Positions 42,261 through 50,825 of a DNA stretch of 64,000 bases are shown here, piece by piece. The position numbers were made by a program, and so were the translations under genes. The stretch comes from Saccharopolyspora oryzae (lineage in GTDB: Bacteria; Actinomycetota; Actinomycetes; Mycobacteriales; Pseudonocardiaceae). The first letter of the stretch is position 1; each line of letters opens with the position of its first letter. The notes below the pieces were generated by a model. That model worked only from the letters and a program-made list of their open reading frames with translations, did no database searches and was not told the DNA's origin. The stretch covers positions 19,521 through 83,520 of the forward strand of contig NZ_JAQGLA010000023.1 of NCBI RefSeq assembly GCF_027853915.1. Reading direction: 5' to 3'.

Positions 42261-44843
42261 ATGATCATCGGCATCGATCTGGGCACGACCTTCAGCGTGC
42301 TCGCAGTGCGCGGCAAGGTCGAGCTGGCCGACGGGTACCCGCCGCCGACCTACCTCGAGGAGCTCGACGTCACGATCATCCCGGACCCGTACGGGAACGA
42401 CGTCATCCCCTCCGCGGTGTGGGAGGACCCGCACGACCCCGGCAAGCTCGTCGTCGGCACGGAGGCCAAGGACCGGGCCGCCGATGGCGAGGCGCCGATC
42501 CTGGCCGCCAAGCGCAACATCGGCACCGACGTCGTCCACCGGCTGGGCGGGCGGGACTACAGCGCTCGCGAAGTCGCGACGATCGTTCTCCAGTACCTCA
42601 AGGACATCGCCGAGCAGGCGCTCGGCGAGCGGGTCGACCGCGCGGTGATCACGCACCCGGCGTTCTTCGAGGGCTCGATGATGCGCGAGACCGCGGAAGC
42701 CGCGCGGGCGGCCGGGTTCGACTTCGACGAGGAGAAGCACCTCCTGATGGAACCCACCGCGGCCGCGCTCGCCTACGCGGGCGCCGACCGGCGGGACCCG
42801 CTGCGGCTGCTCACCTACGACCTCGGGGGCGGCACGTTCGACGTCACGGTGATGGAGCGCCGCGGCGGGGTGGTGACGATCAAGGCGTTCGGCGGGAACC
42901 GCCTGCTGGGCGGCTACACGTTCGACCGCAGGCTGGCGCAGTGGCTCTACGACCGGATGCGCGAGCGGGGCGTCCAGATCACGGTCGACGACGAGGGCAC
43001 CGGCAACCTCGGGACCTGGACGCAGTTGCTGCAGATCGCCGAGAACACCAAGCACAAGCTCGCCGGTGCGCGGACCGACCGGGTGCCCGTGCACATCAGG
43101 GAGCAGCTCACCGACGACCACGGGCGGACCGTGACGCTGCTCGACTCGATCAACCGCGCCCAGTACGTCGAGCTCATCCAGGAGCTCCTCGACGACACCC
43201 TCGGCGGCGGAGGTGCCGGGGACGGCACCAAGGGCTGCGAGCTGGTCCTGGCGGATGCAGGCCTGACCATCGAGCAGGTCGACGAGATCCTGCTCGTCGG
43301 CGGTTCCACCTGGGGTCCGTGGGTCACCGACACGATCCGGCGGAGGTGGGGCCGGGAGGCCCGCCTGCTGGAACCGGACCGCATCGTCGCCGCCGGTGCG
43401 GCCCTGCAGGCCGGGTCGATGCCGAGCGAGATCTCCAGCGCTGCCTGCACCGTCCAGCTCGACGTGGAACCCCGCACCCCGCAGGAGATGATCACGGTCG
43501 CCGGCCAGGTGCGAACCGAGTCGGCGGCGGAGCTGAACGTCGTGCTCACCAGCGAGAACGGCAGCCGCCACGCGGCGATCCCGGACGACACCGGCCGGTT
43601 CTTCTTCGAAGAGGTCGAACTGCGGCCGGGGACCACGACGAACTTCACGCTGCTCGTCGGCGACGGCTCGCAGCTGCCGCTGGCCGAGCACGCCTTCACC
43701 GTCGAGCACGTCGCCGAGGACGCCGACACCGGGATCACCGGGGTGTTCTCCGTGCTGCCCAAGCCGCTGTTCATCGAAACGGTCCAGGGGATGGAGCCCC
43801 TCGCGGAGGAGGGTGCGACCTTGCCCGCGAGCCGGACGCTGGAGTTCCAGCGGATCAACGACTTCGACACCATCGAGATCCGCTTGTTCCAGGAGTACGA
43901 CCCGATCGGCGTCGTGCTGATCAAGGACGTGCCCCCGGAGGCGACCAAGGGCTCGAAGGTCACCCTCACCGTCAACATCAGCGCCAGCAACAAGATCGAA
44001 GGACGCGCCACCGTGCACAGCCGCGCGGGAGCGGTGATCCGCGAAGCACCGGTCGACGTCAGCATCCCGCGCATGGAGATCCCGTCGCTGTCCGAGCTGC
44101 GCGACGAGCTCGCCGGGCTGGAAGCCGAGCTGGACCAGCGGATGGCCCTCGAGACCGATGCGACGAGCCGCATGACGTTGCGGGCCGACGGCGACCGGTA
44201 CGTCCACAAGGCGCAGCGCCTGTTCGCGGTCCCGGTGCCCGACCGGCAGGAGATCTGGTTGCTGCTGCGCGCTTTGGACCGCGTCGTCCACCCGGTGCGG
44301 CACGAACTGGAACCGTCGCTGGCCGAGTGCGAGGGGATCATCCTGGGCATCAGGGAACTGCTGTCCGCGCAGGGCTCCGACCCGAACGTCCAAGCGCACG
44401 ACCAGATCGTCAACAGGCTGGAGAAGGAAGCGCGGGCCGCGTACGCGCGGCGCGACGCCAAGCGCTGGGCGCAGGCCAACGGCGGCCTGCGGGACCTGTA
44501 CCTCCGCCTGCGGCAACCCAGCCAACCCCGCCAGCAGGAGACCCTGCCCACGGACCTGCAGAAGGTCATGGCGGTCATGCCGCTGGACAAGCTCCGCCAA
44601 GAACTCCGCGCGAAGGAGGCGGAGAAGGAAGCGGAGGCGGTCGACGACGCCGAGTTCCAGCGGTTCCGGTCCCGGGTCAACCGCGTCCGCGCGCAGATCG
44701 ACGAGATCCAGGAGGCGATCGAGCAGATCGGCGACGACACCCAACCGCGCACCGCCGAAGCCCGCATCCAGCTGTCGATGCTGAAGATGAAGTCGATCTC
44801 CGACCAGATCAACCGCCTCGACAGGGACATCGACCGCCTCTGA
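42261..44843 (+). CDS. Hsp70-family chaperone
   Basis: 860 residues. The N-terminal ATPase has IIGIDLGTTFSVLAV (phosphate 1), YDLGGGTFDVTVM (phosphate 2), LLVGGSTWGPWV (adenosine) and a conserved Thr/Asp set, so it should bind ATP. The substrate-binding half diverges from DnaK and ends in a long charged helical region (AKEAEKEAEAVDDAEFQRF, then a coiled coil). It lacks the DnaK EEVD-type tail. Divergent Hsp70s with Clp ATPases and TPR proteins are seen in predicted conflict loci. ATG 42261 has GGGGAG upstream. The stop is part of a bidirectional terminator stem. Confidence 0.9.
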   Translation: MIIGIDLGTTFSVLAVRGKVELADGYPPPTYLEELDVTIIPDPYGNDVIPSAVWEDPHDPGKLVVGTEAKDRAADGEAPILAAKRNIGTDVVHRLGGRDYSAREVATIVLQYLKDIAEQALGERVDRAVITHPAFFEGSMMRETAEAARAAGFDFDEEKHLLMEPTAAALAYAGADRRDPLRLLTYDLGGGTFDVTVMERRGGVVTIKAFGGNRLLGGYTFDRRLAQWLYDRMRERGVQITVDDEGTGNLGTWTQLLQIAENTKHKLAGARTDRVPVHIREQLTDDHGRTVTLLDSINRAQYVELIQELLDDTLGGGGAGDGTKGCELVLADAGLTIEQVDEILLVGGSTWGPWVTDTIRRRWGREARLLEPDRIVAAGAALQAGSMPSEISSAACTVQLDVEPRTPQEMITVAGQVRTESAAELNVVLTSENGSRHAAIPDDTGRFFFEEVELRPGTTTNFTLLVGDGSQLPLAEHAFTVEHVAEDADTGITGVFSVLPKPLFIETVQGMEPLAEEGATLPASRTLEFQRINDFDTIEIRLFQEYDPIGVVLIKDVPPEATKGSKVTLTVNISASNKIEGRATVHSRAGAVIREAPVDVSIPRMEIPSLSELRDELAGLEAELDQRMALETDATSRMTLRADGDRYVHKAQRLFAVPVPDRQEIWLLLRALDRVVHPVRHELEPSLAECEGIILGIRELLSAQGSDPNVQAHDQIVNRLEKEARAAYARRDAKRWAQANGGLRDLYLRLRQPSQPRQQETLPTDLQKVMAVMPLDKLRQELRAKEAEKEAEAVDDAEFQRFRSRVNRVRAQIDEIQEAIEQIGDDTQPRTAEARIQLSMLKMKSISDQINRLDRDIDRL

Positions 44844-44859
44844 CCCGAGCAGGGGTCAG
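44840..44859. terminator. Bidirectional hairpin at the convergent ends
   Basis: CTGACCC (44840-44846) and GGGTCAG (44853-44859) are perfectly paired around a 6-base loop and include the stop codons of both the Hsp70 gene and the opposing beta-propeller gene. There is no T-tract. Confidence 0.6.
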
Positions 44860-45875
44860 GGCGCGGGTTCGCGGTCCAGGAGCGCTGGGTGGCCGGTCGT
44901 GCCTGCTGGTACCGGGTAGTAGCTGTGGTGGGTGAGCGGGTCTGCGGCGACCACGTGCGCATCCGTTGCCAGGAAGCCCGATCCGATCACGACCGGCTGG
45001 CCGCCGTGCGCATCGAGCACGGTCAGCCAGCCGCTCTCCGCCGCGACGTACAGCCGGTTCAGGCCGGGGTCGTAGGCCAGGACGTCGGGGTCACGTCCGA
45101 CGTTCGCTGTTCCGCTGACCTTCTCGGAGTCCAGACCGACGGTCAGCAACCTCGCGTTGCCGTCGCATGCGACGAAGGCCTGGCGCTGCACCGGGGCCAG
45201 AGCCAGGCCGTGGTCGTGGTCGCAGCCCGGCAACGCGATTCGCCGAGTCACGGCGAGCGTGGTCGGGTCCAGGACGGCGAGCTCGTTCCGGGACTGGACG
45301 TCCACGAGCATCCGGTCGGCGACCGGGTCGTAGGCGACGTTGCCGACCTCCCCGCCCAGCACCGCCGTGCCCCGCACGGCGCCGGTGGCGGCATCGACGA
45401 CGGTCTCCGTTCCACCTCGCTCGTTGGTCGTCCACACCGCGTTGCGGCGCGCGTCGTAGGCCAGTCCGTCGGGGTAGTCGCCGGTCGGGGCTCGGCCGAT
45501 GACCTGTCCGGTGTCCTCGTCCAGCACGACCACCTCGTTCCGGCCCGTGGCCGTCGCGTAGACGCGGTGCAGCGCGGGAACCACGAGCACTCCGTGCACT
45601 TGCGACACGTTCGGAATCACCCGCACCACACGAGAAGCGCGCACGTCGACCTCGACGACCTCGCTGGCACCGAGGTGCGCCACGAACAGCAGACCGCGGT
45701 CCGGGTCCAGGCTCGCGTAGTCGAACCGCGAGCTCCCACCTGGCAGATCCACCTCGCCGACAGCGCGCAACGGCAACGAGGAAGGCTGCGGACGCAGGTA
45801 CGTCGTCGCCGCGACCACGACGATCGCCAGCACCAGCACGCCGAGAGCGACCAGCGCCCACCAGCGACCCTTCAT
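44856..45875 (-). CDS. Membrane-anchored YncE-like beta-propeller protein
   Basis: 339 residues. An N-terminal hydrophobic anchor (VALGVLVLAIVVVAATTYL) is followed by about seven YVTN-type blades (RLLTVG, DPDVLAYDPGLNRLYVAAESG). These propellers are extracytoplasmic and may bind ligands or proteins; function is not known. ATG 45875 follows GGGAG. The gene is 11 bases from the DUF1259 lipoprotein and is probably co-transcribed with it. Its end is shared with the Hsp70 terminator stem. Confidence 0.75.
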   Translation of the reverse strand: MKGRWWALVALGVLVLAIVVVAATTYLRPQPSSLPLRAVGEVDLPGGSSRFDYASLDPDRGLLFVAHLGASEVVEVDVRASRVVRVIPNVSQVHGVLVVPALHRVYATATGRNEVVVLDEDTGQVIGRAPTGDYPDGLAYDARRNAVWTTNERGGTETVVDAATGAVRGTAVLGGEVGNVAYDPVADRMLVDVQSRNELAVLDPTTLAVTRRIALPGCDHDHGLALAPVQRQAFVACDGNARLLTVGLDSEKVSGTANVGRDPDVLAYDPGLNRLYVAAESGWLTVLDAHGGQPVVIGSGFLATDAHVVAADPLTHHSYYPVPAGTTGHPALLDREPAP

Positions 45876-45886
45876 CGCGCCGCTCC

Positions 45887-46858
45887 CTATCGCGCGGGTT
45901 GGGCGTTCGTGGCGTCAACAGCCGCCCGAAGCGACTTCGCCAGCGCCACACCGTCGTCGACGCCCCAGAAGTGCAGGTAGAACAGCCGGGGTTCGTCGGT
46001 GAGGCTGTGGTTGTGCAGCGCGACCACGCTGATCCCGCCCTTGCGCAGCGCCTGCACCACCTTCTCCACCTCCGGCGCGGTCATCACGAAGTCGCCGTTG
46101 ACCGCGGCCCTGCCGCCACCGACGGGCTGGAAGTTGAGCCCGGTGTTGACGCCGGTTCCGGGCGGGACGACGTGGCCGGAGTCGGTGACGACGTCCTTGC
46201 GGGCGATGCTGAACTTGTAGATCCCGCCGTCAGCCGTTCCCTTGCGCCCGAGCGCGTTGTCGATGCCAGCGGTGTCCAGCTCGACCGGTGGTTGCGGAGC
46301 GGCTGGAGTGGCTCGTGGGGTAGCGGTGGCGTCCAGGGCGGCCCGCACCCCTTGTGCGAGCTGAACCGGGTCGCCCATGCCGTGGACGTGGGTCCACCAC
46401 ACCGGCGGGGATTGCTCAAGCAGGTGCTTGTGCAGCGCGGTCTGCTCGATCCCGTGCGCTTGCAGCGCGTCGGTGACCTTGGGCAGTTCGTTCTCGGTCA
46501 CCACGAGGTCGCCCATCAGCATCGTGGTGTCGTCGTACTTGGTGAACGTGGCGTAGCCGCCCAGGGACAAGCCCGGCTTGATGGTGACGCCTTGCGAGAC
46601 CACGTTGGTGAGGTCCGACCTGGTCAGCGCGACGCGGTAGACGGTGTTGCCGTCGGTGAGCTTGCCCGGTCGGCCCAGCGCATCGGCAACGCCCTTCCAA
46701 TCGGCGTCGGCGGTGGCGATCGGCTGGTGCCCGCCCGGGCCTGCTTCGGGCGCCTCTCCTCGACCGCCCGGAGTCGGCGCCCCGCCACATCCCGCCAGCG
46801 CCGCCAGCAGCACGGCCACGATCGGAACCGCTGCTCGACGCGCTCGAGTGCTCGACAT
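45887..46858 (-). CDS. DUF1259-type lipoprotein
   Basis: 323 residues with a basic N-terminus and a lipobox LAALAGCGG, so it is a cell-surface lipoprotein. Two DUF1259 repeats follow (GDLVVTENELPKVTDAL, HVHGMGDP; GDFVMTAPEVEKVVQAL, YLHFWGVDD), each with a conserved Asp/Asn and His set. The first gene of a two-gene unit with the beta-propeller protein. It is divergent from the two-component genes, which may control it. The function of the domain is unknown. Confidence 0.8.
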   Translation of the reverse strand: MSSTRARRAAVPIVAVLLAALAGCGGAPTPGGRGEAPEAGPGGHQPIATADADWKGVADALGRPGKLTDGNTVYRVALTRSDLTNVVSQGVTIKPGLSLGGYATFTKYDDTTMLMGDLVVTENELPKVTDALQAHGIEQTALHKHLLEQSPPVWWTHVHGMGDPVQLAQGVRAALDATATPRATPAAPQPPVELDTAGIDNALGRKGTADGGIYKFSIARKDVVTDSGHVVPPGTGVNTGLNFQPVGGGRAAVNGDFVMTAPEVEKVVQALRKGGISVVALHNHSLTDEPRLFYLHFWGVDDGVALAKSLRAAVDATNAQPAR

Positions 46859-47036
46859 CTCCGGCCTCCAATCGAGGAGCCCACCCCGGCCCGCTCCGGG
46901 CGGCCGAGGCCCGTCGGCGGGGGATTCCTCCTGCGAGCCGGGTGTGCAACCGTGGTTTTCCGAGTACAGGGATAGCTCCTGGACATGAAGCGCCGATGAA
47001 GGCGGAACCGTCCTCGCCGGGCGGAGGTGAACGGCC

Positions 47037-47735
47037 GTGCGGGTGCTGGTCGTCGAGGACGAACCGAAGATGGCCGGGCTGCTGCGCAGGGGCCTCGCCG
47101 AGGAGGGCTACGCGGTCGACGTCGCCGCCGACGGCGCGGACGGGTTCGCCGCGGCGATGAGCCGCAGCTACGACGCGGTCGTGCTCGACGTGATGCTGCC
47201 CGAGCTGTCCGGGTTCGAGGTCTGCCGGCGACTGCGCAGCAGCGAGGTGTGGGTTCCGGTGCTGATGCTCACCGCCCGCGCAGCGGTCTCGGACCGCATC
47301 GCCGGGCTCGACGACGGGGCGGACGACTACCTGACGAAACCGTTCCACCTCAAGGAGCTGTTCGCCCGCCTGCGCGCCCTGACCCGGCGGGGACCGGTGC
47401 CCCGGCCGACGCAGCTCACCGCCGGAGACCTTCGCGTGGACCCGTCCAGCCAGCGGTGCTGGCGGGGCGACGTCGAGGTGGTGCTCACCGCCAAGGAGTA
47501 CGCGTTGCTGGAGGCGTTCCTGCGGCGCCCCGGCGCCGTGCTCACCCGCGAAGTCCTGCTGGAGCACTGCTGGGACTTCGCCTACGAATCGCGGTCCAAC
47601 GTCGTCGACGTCCACATCCGCGCCCTGCGCGACAAGATCGACCGCCGCTTCGGCGTCAGATCCCTGGAAACCGTGCGCGGCACCGGGTACCGGCTGCGCG
47701 CGGACGGCGGCCGGGCGGACGCGGGGCAGCGATGA
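47037..47735 (+). CDS. OmpR-type response regulator
   Basis: 232 residues. A receiver domain with D8-E9 pair, phosphoacceptor D51 in VVLDVMLPELSG, T/S in MLTARA and K in LTKPF, then a winged-helix DNA-binding domain (TAKEYALLEAFLRRPG, RTVRGTGYRL-like end). GTG 47037 has GGAGG upstream. The stop overlaps the kinase start. Likely regulon includes the divergent DUF1259/propeller operon. Confidence 0.9.
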   Translation: MRVLVVEDEPKMAGLLRRGLAEEGYAVDVAADGADGFAAAMSRSYDAVVLDVMLPELSGFEVCRRLRSSEVWVPVLMLTARAAVSDRIAGLDDGADDYLTKPFHLKELFARLRALTRRGPVPRPTQLTAGDLRVDPSSQRCWRGDVEVVLTAKEYALLEAFLRRPGAVLTREVLLEHCWDFAYESRSNVVDVHIRALRDKIDRRFGVRSLETVRGTGYRLRADGGRADAGQR

Positions 47736-49078
47736 TCAGCCGTTGGTCCCTGCGGCTGCGGCTGACCGCCGCGTTCACCCTCACGATGGCCCTGATCCTC
47801 ACCGCCGCCGCCATCGGCACCGTCGTCAACTCCCGAGCCTCGCTCGACGAGTCGATCACCGAATCGCTGCAGTACAGGCTGCGCGACGTGCAATCGGCGG
47901 CCGACGAGCTCGCACCCGTCCTGACCAGCGGTCGGGACACCGCGGAGCAGGTCCTCGACGCAGAGGGGAAGGTCGTGGCCAGTTCCGGTGGCGACCAGCC
48001 GCTGCTGACCCCTTCGGAGTTCGCTGCCGCTCAACGCGGCCCGATCATCGTCGAACACCCCGGAGCCGGCGCGCTGACCGGACCCGTGCGCGTCGCAGCA
48101 GGACCAGCCGAACCCCGCGTTGCGGTGGCTGCCGTGAGCCTCGCCGACCGGGATGCCGCAGCGGCCGACCTCGCCCAGGAGTTGGCGGTGGCGTTCCCCC
48201 TCGTGCTCGTGGCGGCAGCCGTCGGCGCGTACCTGCTGACCGGTGCTGCGCTGCGACCGGTGGAACGCATGCGAGCTCGCGCCGCGTCGATCACCGCGGA
48301 GAATCCCGAGCAACGACTCCCGGTTCCGGAGAGCCGTGACGAGATATCGAGGCTGGGCAACACCTTCAACGACCTGCTCGGGCGCTTGCACGCAGCGCTC
48401 GACCGCGAGCGGCAGTTCGTCGCCGACGCCAGCCACGAGCTGCGCACCCCGCTGAGCGTGCTCACCACGGAGCTCGAACTCGCCCTGCGCCGCCCCCGCA
48501 CCCAGGACGAACTCACCGCGGCGCTCCGGTCGGCATTGGGCGAAACCGAACGGCTCTCGCAACTCGCCCACGACCTCCTCCTGCTCGCCCGCGCCGAGCG
48601 CACCGGTGGTGGCGCACAAGAGTCCATTGTGGAGATTCGATCCCTCTTGGCATCGGTCGTCGATCGCCTCCACGTCGTCACCGAGGCGCACGACGTCGAC
48701 GTGGACTGCCCTCTCGGCCTGGCAGCCAGGGCAAATCCGGACGACCTGCGCAGGGCGGTGAGTAACCTGCTCGACAACGCGGTCCAGCACGGATCCGGTC
48801 CCATCACCGTCAGCGCACAAGGCCGCGGGGCAGACGGCACTGTGGTCATCGAAGTGCGCGACCACGGCCCCGGTCTGGACCCCGAACTGCTCCCGCACAT
48901 CTTCGACCGCTTCACCCGCGCGGACACCGCCCGCACCAGCGGAGGCACCGGCTTGGGGCTCGCCATCACCGCGGCGCTCGTCCACCGGAACGGCGGATCC
49001 GTCACGGCCGCCAACGCCGCCGACGGGGGCGCCGTCTTCACCATCACCCTCCCCGCCGGTCGCCCGGAGGAGCCCTGA
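47732..49078 (+). CDS. Sensor histidine kinase
   Basis: 448 residues. Two membrane helices (LTAAFTLTMALILTAAAIG and FPLVLVAAAVGAYLLTG) bracket a ~140-residue extracytoplasmic sensor region, then HAMP, HisKA with DASHELRTPLSVL, and HATPase with NLLDNAVQHG, DHGPGLD and GTGLGL. ATG 47732 overlaps the regulator stop, giving a coupled pair. The signal is unknown. Confidence 0.9.
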   Translation: MISRWSLRLRLTAAFTLTMALILTAAAIGTVVNSRASLDESITESLQYRLRDVQSAADELAPVLTSGRDTAEQVLDAEGKVVASSGGDQPLLTPSEFAAAQRGPIIVEHPGAGALTGPVRVAAGPAEPRVAVAAVSLADRDAAAADLAQELAVAFPLVLVAAAVGAYLLTGAALRPVERMRARAASITAENPEQRLPVPESRDEISRLGNTFNDLLGRLHAALDRERQFVADASHELRTPLSVLTTELELALRRPRTQDELTAALRSALGETERLSQLAHDLLLLARAERTGGGAQESIVEIRSLLASVVDRLHVVTEAHDVDVDCPLGLAARANPDDLRRAVSNLLDNAVQHGSGPITVSAQGRGADGTVVIEVRDHGPGLDPELLPHIFDRFTRADTARTSGGTGLGLAITAALVHRNGGSVTAANAADGGAVFTITLPAGRPEEP

Positions 49079-49340
49079 CCGAGCGCCCTCGCGCCGACTG
49101 CCAGTCGCGAATCCCGCAGTCGAGCGGGGGAAATCTGCAGTCGGGGCGTGGACGGTGCGGGACGCGTGCCGGTTTGCTGCCCGTTGTCGTCGAATCGTCG
49201 GATTCGGTGCCGGAAAACGTCGATCAATTCAAACTATCCGATTGACAAGTTGTTCGCCGTCGCTGATGGTGATGGGCAACGAAACGGCGGCCGCCTCGGA
49301 AGAGACGACGTCATGACATGTCCTCTCGCGGAGGAACTCG

Positions 49341-50825
49341 ATGTCGAACGCGGAAGCCCAGCACCACGCCGGTCTCAAGCAGAACGCCTTCGGCGTTCCC
49401 GGAATCCTGTTCTTCGTCCTGTCCGCCCAGGCGCCGCTGACGAGCATCGTCGGCGCGGCCGCCCTCGCCGTGGCGCTGGGCGACGGCGCCGGTGCGCCCG
49501 GTGCCTACCTGGTGGTCGGCGCCGTGATCGTGCTCTTCGCGGTGGGGTTCACCGCGAGCACCCGACATCTGGACACCCGCGGCGGGTTCTTCGCCGTGAT
49601 CAGGGCGGGGCTCGGCTTCCGCACCGGAGCCGCCGGATCGGCGCTGGCGCTGCTGTCGTACAACGCGGTCCAGATCGCGATGTACGGGCTGTTCGGATCG
49701 AGCCTGTCCGGCCTGCTCGAACGGCACACGGGGATCGCGGTGCCGTGGTGGACGTGCGTCGCGGCCGCCATCGGCGTCGTCTGGTTCCTCGGCAGCCGCA
49801 AGGTCGAACTCGGTGCCCGCGTGCTGGCCGTGCTGGTCGCGTTCGAGCTGCTCCTGCTGATCGCCTTCGCCATCGGCGTGATCGCGACCAAGGGCTGGTC
49901 GGCGCTGGACGTGCCGGCCAGCTTCGGCCCGGACGCGGTCCTCGCGGGCGCACCCGGGGTGGCGATCATGTTCGCGATCGCGTCGATGTTCGGCTTCGAG
50001 TCCACCGCGATCTACTCGGCGGAGGCCAAGGACCCGCGCCGCACCGTGCCGCGCGCGACCTACATCGCGGTGGTGCTCATCGCGGTGTTCCTGGCCTTCG
50101 TGACGTGGATGCTGATCTGCTTCTACGGAGCCGCGCAGGCCCAGTCGGCGGCGCAGGCGGCGCTGGAGAGCGATCCGGCCTCGTTCGCCGTGACACCCCT
50201 CAACAGCGTCCTGGGCGAGTGGTCCGGCACCGCGGCGGACGTGCTGCTGTCGACTTCGCTGTTCGCCGGAATCCTGTCCTTCCACAACATGATCACCCGG
50301 TACCTGCACACCATGGCCGGGCACCGGCTGTGCCCGCCGAGCCTGGAGCGCACCAACCGGCACCAGGCCCCCGCGCGGGCCTCGCTGGCGCAGTCGTCGC
50401 TGGCCGCAGTGGTGGTGCTGCCGTTCGCCGTTGCCGGGATGGATCCGGTGAACCAGTTGTTCAGCTGGTTCGCCGGGCTCGCCGTCGTGACGCTCGTCGT
50501 CCTCTACGTGCTCACCTCGGCCGCGGTGATCGGCTTCTTCCGCCGCACCCGCGCGGAACGCAACCCCTGGACGACGCTGATCGCACCGGCGCTCTCCGCG
50601 GTGCTGATGGTCGGCATCCTCACCCAGGTCGTGCGCAACTTCGGCGTGCTCACCGGAGGGAGCACGGTCACCGTGTGGGTGCTGCTCGCCGTCGTCCCCG
50701 TCGTGTTCATCGCGGGACTGCTGCGCTCCCGCCAGGTACTTCCGGTCACCGACCTGCCTGATCTCCCCGCATCCGACCAAGGAGGAGCCAATGTCCACAA
50801 TGGAACTTCCAGTTCTTCCCGCTGA
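49341..50825 (+). CDS. APC-superfamily amino acid/amine permease
   Basis: 494 residues with about 12 helices and an N-terminal helix rich in small residues (FFVLSAQAPLTSIVGAAALA), as in APC permeases. The 3' end overlaps the copper amine oxidase start by 35 bases, so the two are translated from one message. The permease probably imports a primary amine such as phenethylamine, histamine or tyramine for the oxidase. GAGGAA precedes ATG 49341. The upstream 260 bases hold a TTGACA near 49243 and no gene. Confidence 0.85.
   Translation: MSNAEAQHHAGLKQNAFGVPGILFFVLSAQAPLTSIVGAAALAVALGDGAGAPGAYLVVGAVIVLFAVGFTASTRHLDTRGGFFAVIRAGLGFRTGAAGSALALLSYNAVQIAMYGLFGSSLSGLLERHTGIAVPWWTCVAAAIGVVWFLGSRKVELGARVLAVLVAFELLLLIAFAIGVIATKGWSALDVPASFGPDAVLAGAPGVAIMFAIASMFGFESTAIYSAEAKDPRRTVPRATYIAVVLIAVFLAFVTWMLICFYGAAQAQSAAQAALESDPASFAVTPLNSVLGEWSGTAADVLLSTSLFAGILSFHNMITRYLHTMAGHRLCPPSLERTNRHQAPARASLAQSSLAAVVVLPFAVAGMDPVNQLFSWFAGLAVVTLVVLYVLTSAAVIGFFRRTRAERNPWTTLIAPALSAVLMVGILTQVVRNFGVLTGGSTVTVWVLLAVVPVVFIAGLLRSRQVLPVTDLPDLPASDQGGANVHNGTSSSSR

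Noticed and set aside
41931..44744. 937-residue minus-strand ORF opposite Hsp70
   Set aside because: Shadow of the Hsp70 gene; low-complexity G/V/R/D-rich composition without motifs.
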